The notes: generated by a model not told the origin, from the sequence alone. A stretch of DNA of 19,444 bases from SOIV01 sp964435925 (GCA_964435925.1 CAYTBG010000049.1:1-19444); one strand, 5' to 3'. Counted from the stretch's first letter, positions 6,808 to 15,485 are shown. Numbers and translations: made by a program.

Positions 6808-7344
6808 ATGAGTGATAAAACGAGCGAAAATATTTACAGGGAACAGCGAATCGGAGTCTTTGTGGATGTGCAGAATATGTATTATTCTGCGAGGAATATC
6901 TACAAAGCAAAGGTCAATTTTAAAACAATCCTCAAAGAAGCTGTTAAAAACAGGCAGCTTATCCGGTCAATCGCCTATGTTATAAAAGCAGATGTAAAGG
7001 ATGAAAGCAATTTTTTTGAGGCGCTTAAGAGCTTAGGTTATGAGGTCAAAGCAAAAGACCTTCAGGTATTTTATGGAGGGGCTAAAAAGGGAGACTGGGA
7101 CATCGGAATTGCTATGGATATGATTGAGCTTGCACCAAGGCTCGATGCAGTTGTGCTTATAAGTGGAGATGGAGATTTTGTGCCGTTAGTCAAGCATCTT
7201 AAGCATGCTGTGGGTTGTTATGTGGAGGTTATGGCTTTCGGCAAATCAAGCTCTCAGAAACTGATTGAGCAAGCTGACAAATTCTTAGATTTGGGCCTGA
7301 ATCCTCAGAAATTTTTGATTAAAAGCGGTAAAGGAGGGTCTTGA
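6808..7344 (+). CDS. NYN (LabA/PIN-like) domain putative ribonuclease
   Basis: Small cytosolic protein, 178 aa, made almost entirely of a NYN domain of the LabA/DUF88 group. The acidic pocket typical of PIN-fold nucleases is visible: D20 in IGVFVDVQNMYY (with N23), D96/D98 in KKGDWDIGIAMDM with D104, and D121/D123 in LISGDGDFVPL. The second half (VEVMAFGKSSSQKLIEQADKFLDL) is the usual LabA ending. By family it is expected to bind or cleave RNA with a divalent metal; the target is unknown. AGGAGG (6788-6793) is 14 bases before the ATG, longer than usual, but no other in-frame start lies between. It has its own promoter and stands alone. Confidence 0.85.
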   Translation: MSDKTSENIYREQRIGVFVDVQNMYYSARNIYKAKVNFKTILKEAVKNRQLIRSIAYVIKADVKDESNFFEALKSLGYEVKAKDLQVFYGGAKKGDWDIGIAMDMIELAPRLDAVVLISGDGDFVPLVKHLKHAVGCYVEVMAFGKSSSQKLIEQADKFLDLGLNPQKFLIKSGKGGS

Positions 7345-7382
7345 TTGTAGGGGTTTTTGCGATGGAGATACGTCTTTGAATC

Positions 7383-9572
7383 TTACAGCCTCCACAAGAA
7401 AGAGGCTTTGAAGAAAAATCCCCTCCTTGTTTCCAGAAACCTATCAGCACTTGTGTATTCACCAGCTTCCCATTTGATTCTTTCATAGAGAGAACCATAC
7501 CCGACATGGATAACGGTGCCTGGGATATAGGTAAAGGAAGCCAGAAAATCGGTCATCAACTGTTTGTGAAATGAATTGTATTCAACAATACCCCTGAAAA
7601 AGAGGTATTTGTTTACCTGGTAGGTATTCCTGCTCCTTATAATAATGTAGTCAAACTCTTTGGCAGAATCAGAATCCCGGTAAAAGTCGGAATAGATCAA
7701 ACTCAGGTCAAAATGAAGCTTTTCCGATGGCAGGTAGGTCATAATTGCTGAAGCATCGCTTCCGCTTCCCTGGTAGGGATCTGCTACATATCGAATCTTT
7801 TTTCCGTAATAATAAGACATGCTGAAGAATAATTGTTTTGTGAATTGGCTGCTGGCGATCATCCTGACAATGCTAGTATTGAACTTTTCATCCAAGAAAA
7901 TCTCGGTAGCATATCGATAACCCGCAAGGATATATGAATCTCTCAAGAGAAGAAGCCTCAGGTCAAAAGAATTAAAGGTTTCATAAAGACCGCTGAATTT
8001 GTCCCTGGTCTGAGTGCTGTGGATCATCGGATCAATTCTCTGGATAATCTTTGATTTTGGATAAAACATCCGCAGCATTCCTGATCTAAACATGGTAATG
8101 CCTGTTCGTGTGATATACCCTGTTTCTGTCCGAAATTCTTTGCCAATGTCCAGGAGTCCAAGCATGAGAATCATGTTTCTTGTATTATGGAAATAATGAA
8201 GCTTTACGGCATGCCCATCATCTCTCGGAGATCCTTCATCCAGTTTGCCTTGAGACTTGAAAGCGTTATATCCGAAGATGCTGGATTGGCTTATCCTTAA
8301 CTGACCATCCAATCCAAAAACTCTATTAAAGCCACTCTTGCGTTCCCTTGCTGTATAGAATCCTCCGATAAAGCTGTCTTTGGCTAATGCCCTTTTGTAA
8401 CGAAAGATTCCAAAATGGGCATAATCCTCCACTTCTGTATCAAGCAGCTCGTCCAGGGCATAGATTAAGGCAACAGTATTCTTGTTTCCGATTCTACCGT
8501 TTAGTTTTATCCCTATCAAGGGATCGACAATCGTTCTAGTGTGCACAACCTCCCCGAGAGGATCTCCGGAATAATATCCCCCAAAATTAAACTTTTCTAA
8601 GCCTTCAAGAAAGAAGGGTCTTTTCTCCGGAAAAAAGAGTGCATACCGCAAGTTGAAATCAACCTGACCGGTGTCAGCTTCAACCTGACTGAAATCAGGG
8701 TTATAGGTTCCATCGAGGACCAGATGTGATGTTAGGCCGTACTTGGCCGTCAGACTGAGATCACCCACATCTCCAGCCGACGCCAGTTTTCCTTCATCTA
8801 TTGATCTTCTATGGCTGTAGGTTACGGCGGGTAATATCTCAAAAAGAGTATAGTGCTTTACACCCTGAAAAATAAGAGTTCTCGTCTGGGTTAAAAAATT
8901 GGGTCCCTGTGCAGAATCCAGCGGCGGATAGGTTCCCGCTTCTGACCGGCGGCTTATTTTTCGTTCGAAAATTACACCCATCTCCAACGGGTTTTTATGA
9001 GAAAAACGGATGCTTTTAAACGGGATTTTCAGTTCAACCGTGTATCCTTTATCATCTATTTTTCCCTCGCTGTACCAGACGATATCGACGCTGAAATCCT
9101 CTTGCCCGCCTTCAAACCTGGAGTCTCCCTGGATACCCAGGGGATTGCAATAGAGGGCATAGAGAGACTGGTGGTCATTGAAGGAATCCAGGTTGATACA
9201 TATCCAGTCATCGGCATGTATATTATCCCGGCTTGTTACCGAGGCTTTGATTTTGTCGGGCTGGCTATCAAAACACCTGTACGCGAAATAGAGATTTTCC
9301 CGGTCATAGGCATAATAAACTATGGAATTTTCGACCATATCCAGGCCATAATCAGGGTGGTAAGTCTTAAATCCTGTCTCATGTGGAGCTTTTTGCCATA
9401 CCGGATCATCCAATATTCCATCAATCACTGGAGGAGTATCTGTTTTATGCGGTATAAGCGGCTGAAGCTTATCCTGCGCGGATGCAGATAATCCTATAAA
9501 AAAAATTACAAAAATTGATATGATTGAATTTACCTTTTGGCTGATTTTTAATTTTTTATAATCGCCATTCAT
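7383..9572 (-). CDS. Exported CBM9-like plus DUF5916 outer-membrane barrel protein
   Basis: Large surface protein of 729 aa. A signal peptide (hydrophobic 16-30, probable cleavage ASA/QDK after residue 32) precedes a CBM9/DOMON-like beta-sandwich at about 45-235, opening with PPVIDGILDDPVWQKA (48-63). The rest is a DUF5916 barrel with family markers NPDFSQVEAD (291-300) and FFPEKRPFFLEG (313-324), and long amphipathic strands ending in ASFLWRL. Related proteins are usually annotated 'carbohydrate binding family 9 domain-containing', though sugar binding is rarely shown. AGAGAG precedes the ATG. It is convergent with the NYN gene (38-bp gap) and appears monocistronic. Possible roles include uptake or surface binding of a polymer; that is inference. 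Confidence 0.85.
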   Translation of the reverse strand: MNGDYKKLKISQKVNSIISIFVIFFIGLSASAQDKLQPLIPHKTDTPPVIDGILDDPVWQKAPHETGFKTYHPDYGLDMVENSIVYYAYDRENLYFAYRCFDSQPDKIKASVTSRDNIHADDWICINLDSFNDHQSLYALYCNPLGIQGDSRFEGGQEDFSVDIVWYSEGKIDDKGYTVELKIPFKSIRFSHKNPLEMGVIFERKISRRSEAGTYPPLDSAQGPNFLTQTRTLIFQGVKHYTLFEILPAVTYSHRRSIDEGKLASAGDVGDLSLTAKYGLTSHLVLDGTYNPDFSQVEADTGQVDFNLRYALFFPEKRPFFLEGLEKFNFGGYYSGDPLGEVVHTRTIVDPLIGIKLNGRIGNKNTVALIYALDELLDTEVEDYAHFGIFRYKRALAKDSFIGGFYTARERKSGFNRVFGLDGQLRISQSSIFGYNAFKSQGKLDEGSPRDDGHAVKLHYFHNTRNMILMLGLLDIGKEFRTETGYITRTGITMFRSGMLRMFYPKSKIIQRIDPMIHSTQTRDKFSGLYETFNSFDLRLLLLRDSYILAGYRYATEIFLDEKFNTSIVRMIASSQFTKQLFFSMSYYYGKKIRYVADPYQGSGSDASAIMTYLPSEKLHFDLSLIYSDFYRDSDSAKEFDYIIIRSRNTYQVNKYLFFRGIVEYNSFHKQLMTDFLASFTYIPGTVIHVGYGSLYERIKWEAGEYTSADRFLETRRGFFFKASFLWRL

Positions 9573-9630
9573 CTCTCTTTACCGTGCTGCAGAATAAGAG
9601 CTTATATCATAATGAAAATCCTAAAGCAAT

Positions 9631-9697
9631 TAAGGGACGTTCCCCAAGATTTAAGCGGACGTTCCTCAATTTACGAACGTCGCGAAATATTGCGTTC
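9631..9697. repeat. Direct GGACGTTCC repeats plus adjacent inverted repeat
   Basis: The 364-bp gap 9573-9936 holds no gene. TAAG-GGACGTTCC-CCAAGATT begins at 9631 and is repeated at 9652 as TAAGC-GGACGTTCC-TCAATTT (core copies 9635-9643 and 9657-9665). It is followed by GAACG (9675-9679) and CGTTC (9693-9697), an inverted pair around 13 bp. It resembles the ends of the element at 15251-15411 (GGGAATGTTCCTCAAG), suggesting a dispersed repeat family. Further on, ATATCTTCTTG occurs twice (around 9756 and 9780). Confidence 0.5.
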
Positions 9698-9833
9698 AAC
9701 GACGTATAAGTAATCTCTAATTTTAACAGATGTAACTTTTTCTTGAATTTCTCGTATATCTTCTTGTAAGTTTTCTTGCATATCTTCTTGATCTGCTAGA
9801 TTTACATGAATAATATCAATTGGAACTCAGTAT

Positions 9834-9885
9834 ATCGGTATATAGATATCGGCATCTATACATGAAAAACAGGATGAAGTATACT
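9834..9885 (+). promoter_or_regulatory. Candidate promoter with direct repeats for the ABC operon
   Basis: TATACA (9857-9862) and TATACT (9880-9885) are 17 bp apart and would start transcription near 9892, 45 bp before the permease ATG. The -35 box is only 4/6. Two direct copies of ATATCGG in a TATA-rich stretch (about 9834-9853) lie just upstream of the -35 box and could be a regulator site. No regulator gene is adjacent. Confidence 0.35.
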
Positions 9886-9936
9886 ATGCCGAACACAGAG
9901 AGATATATAGTTAAATAGAAAATAGAGGAGAGAAGG

Positions 9937-11352
9937 ATGCTACGAGATATTATTAAAAAGGAAATTCAGGACACAATCATGAGTCCCAGGTTTGTTTTTA
10001 CTTTTTTGCTCTGCACTGTCCTAATTCTGCTATCTGTTTATACCGGGATAAATAACTATCAGGCAGAGCTGAAGGAACACAGCGCAGCCGTGGCTTTGAA
10101 CAGAAAGAATCTGGAAAGCCAGCAATCTTACGGCACACTTGCAGGGCTCGGGACAAAGATCAATAGAAAGCCTCAGGTACTGAGCACAGTTGTCAGCGGC
10201 ATCTGGGAAGCTGTAGGCCGTGTTGCAAGCGTAAACATCGCATATGATCCGAGCATGATTGAATCGAAATACAGCAGTAATCCCATATTCGCCGTTTTTG
10301 GTCCGCTTGACCTGTCGTTCATCGTGAAAATTGTACTGAGCCTCTTCGCCATACTCTTTACCTATGATGCGATAGTCGGCGAAAAGGAGAGAGGCACATT
10401 GAAGCTTGCTCTATCTAACAGAGTGCCGCGGGACAGACTCGTTCTCGGAAAAGCGATCGGAGGTTTTGTCAGCCTTTTAATCCCCTTGGTCATTCCCTTG
10501 GTGCTCGGTCTGCTGCTTTTGATGATTTATCCGACCGTTTCTCTCTCCGGTGATGACTGGCTCAGAATTGGAATGATATGTTTAATGTTTCTCTTATATT
10601 TATCCGTTTTCTTTACACTCGGACTTTTCATTTCGGCAAGAACGACCAGATCATCAACCAGTTTTTTACTCTTGTTATTCATCTGGGTCACTTTCGTAAC
10701 GATAATACCGAAAGCAGCTGTAATGAGTGCCGGCCAGATTAGGCCCATTCCCTCTGTCCATGAAATCACTGCTCAAAAAGATGCCTACCTCCAGGAAATT
10801 CAGAAGGAGGCTATAACAGAGCAGAGACAGTATTTTAAAGATAATCCCCGCCCTGATAAAGACAAACCTGAAGAGCGCGAGAGATGGAATGAAAAAGTAA
10901 GAGAATGGGCAGAAGAATTTCAGCAGAGGCTGACGGGAAAAATAGATGAAAAAAATGCCGCAATCGAGAGGGATTACCAGGCAAAAATGCGCCAGCAGCA
11001 AAATCTTGCTGTTAATTTATCACGAATTTCTCCTGCTTCGGCTTTGATGTTCGCTTCTATGAGCCTTGGCAGAACCGGTGTAAGCGAGCATGAGAGATTT
11101 CTAAACTCGGTAAAGACGTACAAACCGATTTTTACAAAATGGATCAATGAAAAATTGATGAGAAGTCTAAATCTAGAAGGAGGAGAACAGCCGAAACCTG
11201 ATTTGAGTGATATGCCCCAACACGAATTTACGCCTGAAGGATTCAGCGAATCAATGACTCGCATGCTGCCAGACCTTCTTCTGATGGTTTTTTTAATCAT
11301 TCTGTTTTTCGTCGGGGCGTATGTATCTTTTCTCAGATATGATGTCCGGTAA
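9937..11352 (+). CDS. ABC-2 type transporter permease
   Basis: Inner-membrane permease of 471 aa. A membrane segment at 19-37 is followed by an extracytoplasmic loop, then helices at about 125-145, 172-198, 210-233 and 241-262, a long charged soluble region (about 270-420, with a Lys/Glu/Arg-rich stretch at 285-345 that looks helical), and a last helix at 447-465. The sequence FTYDAIVGEKERGTLKLALS (141-160) is the conserved cytosolic segment of ABC-2 permeases. The large loop between the fourth and last helices resembles the NatB/DUF3526-type exporters. AGGAGAGAAGG precedes the ATG. The ATPase follows after 50 bp. Substrate unknown; export is more likely than import because no binding protein is present. 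Confidence 0.85.
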   Translation: MLRDIIKKEIQDTIMSPRFVFTFLLCTVLILLSVYTGINNYQAELKEHSAAVALNRKNLESQQSYGTLAGLGTKINRKPQVLSTVVSGIWEAVGRVASVNIAYDPSMIESKYSSNPIFAVFGPLDLSFIVKIVLSLFAILFTYDAIVGEKERGTLKLALSNRVPRDRLVLGKAIGGFVSLLIPLVIPLVLGLLLLMIYPTVSLSGDDWLRIGMICLMFLLYLSVFFTLGLFISARTTRSSTSFLLLLFIWVTFVTIIPKAAVMSAGQIRPIPSVHEITAQKDAYLQEIQKEAITEQRQYFKDNPRPDKDKPEERERWNEKVREWAEEFQQRLTGKIDEKNAAIERDYQAKMRQQQNLAVNLSRISPASALMFASMSLGRTGVSEHERFLNSVKTYKPIFTKWINEKLMRSLNLEGGEQPKPDLSDMPQHEFTPEGFSESMTRMLPDLLLMVFLIILFFVGAYVSFLRYDVR

Positions 11353-11402
11353 TTGAATGCAAATTCTATGAGTCATAAAAATAGATAAAAAAAGAGGGAG
11401 TC

Positions 11403-12125
11403 ATGCTAGAAGCAAAAGACCTTACAAAAAAGTATGAAGACGGCCTGTTGGCCTTGGATCATTTGAACTTTAAGGTAGAATCCGGTGAAATATTCTGTAT
11501 GTTCGGTGCTAACGGCGCTGGCAAAACAACCGCGATTAACCTTTTCCTGGGTTTCATTCCCCCCAGTGAAGGAACAGCGCTGATTGAGGAAATTGATGTA
11601 GTAAAAGAGCCTTTGAAGTCGAAAGATTATGTTTCGTTTGTCTCTGAAAATGTGATGCTGTATGATAATTTCACCGCATATCAAAACCTTGACTATTTTT
11701 CAAAACTTGCGGGCAAACGTAACCTCACAAAAGCTGAATATGCACGTGTGATGAAGCGAGTCGGGCTCCAGGAAGAAGCGTTTGACATGCGAACCAAGAA
11801 TTTTTCAAAGGGAATGCGCCAGAAATTGGGAATTGCAGTTGCCATATTGAAAGATGCACCAAATCTTATCCTTGATGAGCCGACGTCGGGCCTTGATCCT
11901 AAGTCAGGTCAGGAGTTCCTTGATTTGATCATTGAGCTGCGGGGTAAAGGAAAATCGATTTTCATTTCATCTCACGATATATTCCGTGCAAAACAAATCG
12001 CTGATAGAGTCGGGTTCATGCTTCAGGGAAAACTTATCATGATGAAAACAAAAAAAGAACTCAAAGGCGAAGATCTGAATAAACTCTATGTTGACTACAT
12101 GCAGGAACATTCTAGTGCCGAATAA
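11403..12125 (+). CDS. ABC transporter ATP-binding protein
   Basis: Cytosolic nucleotide-binding subunit, 240 aa, the energy partner of the permease just upstream. Walker A is GANGAGKT (35-42), the signature loop is NFSKGMRQ (133-140) in place of LSGGQ, Walker B is LILDEP (155-160) with catalytic E159, the D-loop is SGLDP (162-166) and the switch histidine is H191 (ISSHD). At the Q-loop position it has SEN (81-83), as in many ABC-2 exporter ATPases where Glu replaces Gln. A ribosome-binding GAGGGAG lies a few bases before the ATG. The order permease-ATPase-NEW3 protein and the short gaps suggest one transcript. Confidence 0.92.
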   Translation: MLEAKDLTKKYEDGLLALDHLNFKVESGEIFCMFGANGAGKTTAINLFLGFIPPSEGTALIEEIDVVKEPLKSKDYVSFVSENVMLYDNFTAYQNLDYFSKLAGKRNLTKAEYARVMKRVGLQEEAFDMRTKNFSKGMRQKLGIAVAILKDAPNLILDEPTSGLDPKSGQEFLDLIIELRGKGKSIFISSHDIFRAKQIADRVGFMLQGKLIMMKTKKELKGEDLNKLYVDYMQEHSSAE

Positions 12126-12178
12126 GGTTATCTAACCTGCCATGTTTCTTTTCATATGAGCAACTACAGGTAGCCTGT
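12125..12178 (+). other. Two short hairpins between ATPase and NEW3 gene
   Basis: AGGTTA (12125-12130) and TAACCT (12133-12138) form a perfect inverted pair with a 2-bp centre. ACAGG (12166-12170) and CCTGT (12174-12178) form a second pair around TAG. Neither is followed by a T-run, so they are not convincing terminators; they could be RNA processing or protein sites within the operon. Confidence 0.3.
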
Positions 12179-12214
12179 GCCTATTTAGCAGTTACAAGAG
12201 ATGGAGGCAACACG

Positions 12215-13693
12215 ATGAAACATTTCATAAGAATTTCTGCCCTAGTATTGATAGTAACCTTTAGTACTAATTTCATATACTCCCAGGAATCTCAGTCACT
12301 GAAGCTCTTGGCTCTTAAAAAGGCACAGCTTCATCTTGAGGAGATGAAAGGAGAATTTGATAGGGCCTTGTGGTTGAAAGAAGAAGGATTGATCTCAGAG
12401 CAAGAGTTCGTTCAAAAAAGGACCTCCTATCTTCAGGCTCAGGTTACCTATCAGGAGGCTCTGATAACTTTTATGGGAAGTGAGGCTCGACTTTCTGTTG
12501 CGAGCGCAGTGAAATATCAAGACAAGGCAGGGAAGAAATACGTTCGTGTCTCGCTTCGGTATTCCTCAAAAGAACTCAAAGAGCTTGCCAAATTGAATAT
12601 AGATGCCAAAGATCTTTTCCCCCTCGATTTTCTTCAGGAGATCAAAGACGTTTATGTTTCTTTAAGGTCTGAGGGTAAAATCATATCAAATCCATACGAG
12701 AAGACCATTTCTTCGTTATCCCTGGAGCAAGAAAGACAGGTGACCTTTCAACTTTTAAAAGATGTTGAAAATTTAGATGTGGATGTTTTCTACGCGGGAA
12801 AGAACGAAACCACCTCAGTTTATTTGCAGAAAGGGCTGAGTGCTAACATAGTCACTGTCAATTCAGCACAATTCTCCCAAGAGGCAGATTTGGAGAGCGA
12901 AGCCACGTATGATTTGTCCTTGGAAAAGTTCAGTGGTGAAGCAAATGTCTTCAGACTCAAGGTTATCAACCTTCCCCAGCAAATCTCCTATGAATTTATC
13001 GACCCTCAGACACAAGCCCGGCTCTCGCAGATAAAGTTCACCGAAGGGATTACCAGTATGAAGCTTTCATTGAAGCTCTACCTTCCCAAGAACGCTGATG
13101 AACAGGTTGTCATTGATAAGTCTATTGAGTTTTACTGTCTGGCGCTTGACGACGAGCAATCTTCACAGGTCAACGAGTTACTTTCTGGTAAGCAATCTGT
13201 TGGCTCCAAGGAGATAGATGGTCTGAAAGCTGGAAACGTTAAACTCGAGCTCATCCCTCGAGGAGTCGGGAGGGTTGAAGTTCTGGCTCTCAGTCTCTAT
13301 CACGAGATAAAGATTGGAGAGAATGTAAACATGGAGGTAAGGGTAAAGAATACAGGCACCCGGAGGCTAGACAATATCAGAGTCTACACTGATTTGCCGT
13401 TGAACTGGCGTTCTGAGATAAAGCCTGATTTGATAGCATCTCTTGACCAGGGCAAAGAAGATATTGTTGCCATTGACTTTATCCCATCCGAAGACGCCTC
13501 TGTGGGTGACTTTGAGCCAAAAATAAGAACAGAGTGCATTGCCGATAACCGACAAGTGGAATCAGAAGATAAAATTGTCCGCATTCATATCAGCGCAAAA
13601 ACGAATGTCCTGGGTATTACTCTGCTTGTAATCTTTCTCGTCGGACTGCTGGTTGGAATTGTTGTCTTTGGAATTAAGTTAACGAGAAGATAA
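12215..13693 (+). CDS. Exported NEW3-domain protein with C-terminal membrane anchor
   Basis: Predicted periplasmic protein of 492 aa, tethered by its C-terminus to the inner membrane. A signal peptide (1-23, IYSQ/ESQ) is followed by a helical segment at about 28-95 (KKAQLHLEEMKGEF, then EEGLISEQEFVQKRTSYLQA), which resembles the alpha-hairpin of efflux adaptors. A beta-rich middle part has no match I recognise. At about 352-455 is a NEW3/CARDB-like Ig fold (NMEVRVKNTGTRRLDNIRVY). A transmembrane helix at 465-487 and a basic tail KLTRR finish it. GGAGG precedes the ATG. It follows the ATPase by 89 bp and probably works with the transporter, perhaps as a periplasmic accessory; that is inferred from context only. 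Confidence 0.75.
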   Translation: MKHFIRISALVLIVTFSTNFIYSQESQSLKLLALKKAQLHLEEMKGEFDRALWLKEEGLISEQEFVQKRTSYLQAQVTYQEALITFMGSEARLSVASAVKYQDKAGKKYVRVSLRYSSKELKELAKLNIDAKDLFPLDFLQEIKDVYVSLRSEGKIISNPYEKTISSLSLEQERQVTFQLLKDVENLDVDVFYAGKNETTSVYLQKGLSANIVTVNSAQFSQEADLESEATYDLSLEKFSGEANVFRLKVINLPQQISYEFIDPQTQARLSQIKFTEGITSMKLSLKLYLPKNADEQVVIDKSIEFYCLALDDEQSSQVNELLSGKQSVGSKEIDGLKAGNVKLELIPRGVGRVEVLALSLYHEIKIGENVNMEVRVKNTGTRRLDNIRVYTDLPLNWRSEIKPDLIASLDQGKEDIVAIDFIPSEDASVGDFEPKIRTECIADNRQVESEDKIVRIHISAKTNVLGITLLVIFLVGLLVGIVVFGIKLTRR

Positions 13694-13781
13694 ATTGTAC
13701 TAATATTTTCTCGGACAAAAGATTTAAACTTTCCTTCATTGTCGAACGCCTTCAACTCCCAAGTTGTCCAACACTAGATGG

Positions 13782-15116
13782 TTACTTTATCAATCGTAAG
13801 ATTCTTTTATAAATACTATCAGCAAGACGCTCGGCAAGTTTGTCAATTAATTTATCCTCCAGTTTTTTTTCAGCCCGACGCCACTCTTCTGTATTAAATA
13901 ACCTGCGCTCGGATCGAGACAAATCAAGAGTTGTATAGTCACCATCAAAATAGCCACGTCTGAACTTATCTGATACATTGGTATTGATAGTTTTTTCTTC
14001 TATTACTCTGCGCCTTGTGGAATCGATGATCTGGTATTTTACTTCCACTGTAAGCTTAACAGTGTACTTTTTTTCCAGGTAAGTGGTAAATGATGACTTG
14101 TCTTTCCGAAGGCTAACTTTGTGCATTTTTTCCTGCGGATCCTTTTCTTCTTGCAGGTATGATTCCATGCTTCCGATCACAACAAAATCAGTGTTTATGT
14201 TTTGTCCAACCCTGGCAGCCATATTCCGTGATAATGCCCTATCCCTGAAGCGCAGACGGCGTATCTCCCGGTGAACCATGCCTGGATCGGCAACAGCAAC
14301 AAAAAGAACCGGCTCAGACAAGTACTCATACAGGAGTATATCGTATAATTCGCGCGCCATTCCCCGGGGTGCTTCATCCCCAACTCTTTCAGAGGACCAA
14401 AAGGGAAGGATAGCTACAGTAAGAGTACCTGCTGTGAGCGCAACCCTCTGAATTTCCTGGGCAGTGATGCCGGGGCCTTTATCGGGGCCGAGGATGTCTA
14501 TTGCCTTTTGGGCATGACGAAATGCAGCTCTGTAGTATTGTCTGGCCAGATCCTGCTCCGCCCATTTAGTATATACCCGAGCTCGAGCCTGATCAGCCCT
14601 CATGTTTTCGGCAGGAGACAAGGGATAAAGGCGCTTTAGGCGTTCGTACTTTCTGAGGGCTTCAGTCCAATCTCCCGCATGTTCTGAATACTTACCCTGT
14701 TCGAAAAGCGAGGCAATGGCGGCTCCAGTCATTTCTTGACGAAAGTCAGCATAGTCATCTGGTACTGGGAGCATAACACCAACCTTTTCTGCTCGGCGCC
14801 TTAGGTCATCAATGCGATTAAGCACCCGGACAGTGTCTTCATAAGCTTTAGCTGATTCGTAGGCATACGCCTGCTTGAGGAAAATATCAATTGCCCGGGC
14901 ACCTACGTTTTCCAACCGTTGCCGTGCATCTTCAAAGGTCGGATCTTTTGCCAGCACCTTGATGTAATATCGAGCAGCCTCTTCAAAGCGCCCTTTTCTT
15001 TCCATTTCTTCGCCTTTCTTAAACCGTTTTTCTACACTGACACAGTTAATAAAAGCGAAAATCAAAAACAAAGAGAGGGCTGAAAGGAATATTCGTTTTT
15101 TTCTTATAATCATCAT
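13782..15116 (-). CDS. TPR/CsgG-like putative lipoprotein
   Basis: Predicted envelope protein of 444 aa from the ATG at 15116. MMIIRKKR, a hydrophobic core and AFINC give a signal peptide with a loose lipobox (Asn before Cys), so lipidation is likely but not certain. TPR-like helices follow (RKGRFEEAARYYIKVLAKDP; GDWTEALRKYERLKRLYP; QYYRAAFRHAQKAIDIL). A CsgG/LpoB/FlgT-like alpha-beta domain begins at LTVAILPFWSSERVGDEAPR and includes NINTDFVVIGSMESY. The frame is open upstream to a GTG at 15188, but those 24 residues contain the -35/-10 promoter and no Shine-Dalgarno, so 15116 is chosen. It lies downstream of the ECF operon on the same strand, with its own promoter. Exact role unknown; relatives assist secretion pores or cell-wall synthases. 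Confidence 0.7.
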   Translation of the reverse strand: MMIIRKKRIFLSALSLFLIFAFINCVSVEKRFKKGEEMERKGRFEEAARYYIKVLAKDPTFEDARQRLENVGARAIDIFLKQAYAYESAKAYEDTVRVLNRIDDLRRRAEKVGVMLPVPDDYADFRQEMTGAAIASLFEQGKYSEHAGDWTEALRKYERLKRLYPLSPAENMRADQARARVYTKWAEQDLARQYYRAAFRHAQKAIDILGPDKGPGITAQEIQRVALTAGTLTVAILPFWSSERVGDEAPRGMARELYDILLYEYLSEPVLFVAVADPGMVHREIRRLRFRDRALSRNMAARVGQNINTDFVVIGSMESYLQEEKDPQEKMHKVSLRKDKSSFTTYLEKKYTVKLTVEVKYQIIDSTRRRVIEEKTINTNVSDKFRRGYFDGDYTTLDLSRSERRLFNTEEWRRAEKKLEDKLIDKLAERLADSIYKRILRLIK

Positions 15117-15122
15117 AAAGGA

Positions 15123-15151
15123 TTTGTAGCTGAACCAAAAATGTATGTCAA
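15123..15151 (-). promoter_or_regulatory. Promoter for the CsgG-like gene, possibly leaderless
   Basis: On the minus strand, TTGACA (15151-15146, exact) and TACAAA (15128-15123) are 17 bp apart. The expected start, about 7 bases past the -10 box, falls on the A of the ATG at 15116, which has no Shine-Dalgarno. A leaderless transcript is therefore plausible. Confidence 0.45.
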
Positions 15152-15250
15152 GGCTTAGCGCTAAAAGGAAAAAATGGGATCTATGCACGCTCTAGGCATA
15201 AGAAAAATCTACATTCCCAGAGTGGATTTTAAGTCCCAGTGTTTACGTTT

Positions 15251-15411
15251 ATGGGAATGTTCCTCAAGGTGCTGCACCTTTTCTAAAATTTAAGCAGCAA
15301 GTGTTATTTAAATTTAGGAAGACCCTCTCCAAGATATCACCCTTTTCTATAATTTGAGCAGTAAATTATAATTAAGACAGGAAAGTGAGGGACATTGGGG
15401 AGCACCCCTAT
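15251..15411. repeat. Small element with imperfect terminal inverted repeats and internal direct repeats
   Basis: The gap 15189-15485 holds no gene. Its ends, 15251-15270 (ATGGGAATGTTCCTCAAGGT) and the reverse complement of 15392-15411 (ATAGGGGTGCTCCCCAATGT), agree at 14 of 20 positions. Inside are two imperfect direct repeats of about 48 bp with a 63-bp period (15275-15322 and 15338-15385), each running CACC-TTTTCTA-AATTT-AGCAG and ending near AGGAA. The layout suggests a decayed MITE or REP-type element of the same family as 9631-9697. Confidence 0.45.
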
Positions 15412-15485
15412 GGTCATTGGAATAGAATATAAAGCATTACTCAGTGGTAGAACTCTCTACCCCCCAGATCAAACTGTTTCAAAAA

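Noticed and set aside
7387..7407. 6-bp hairpin AGCCTC/GAGGCT between the convergent NYN and DUF5916 genes
   Set aside because: It lies inside the 3' end of the DUF5916 coding region and has no T-run on either strand, so it is not a convincing terminator.
8997..9491. 164-aa plus-strand frame opposite the CBM9/DUF5916 gene
   Set aside because: It is an antisense shadow of the CBM9-like domain, whose family motifs on the minus strand are unambiguous.
15117..15188. 24-residue extension of the CsgG-like lipoprotein from a GTG
   Set aside because: A good promoter lies inside it and the signal peptide begins at MMIIRKKR; the extension would bury the signal sequence.
15432..15463. tRNA D-arm-like stretch, CATTACTCAGTGGTAGAA
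   Set aside because: It resembles the D-arm of a tRNA, but there is no acceptor stem pairing, anticodon arm or T-arm (no GTTCRA-type loop) in the following 60 bases.
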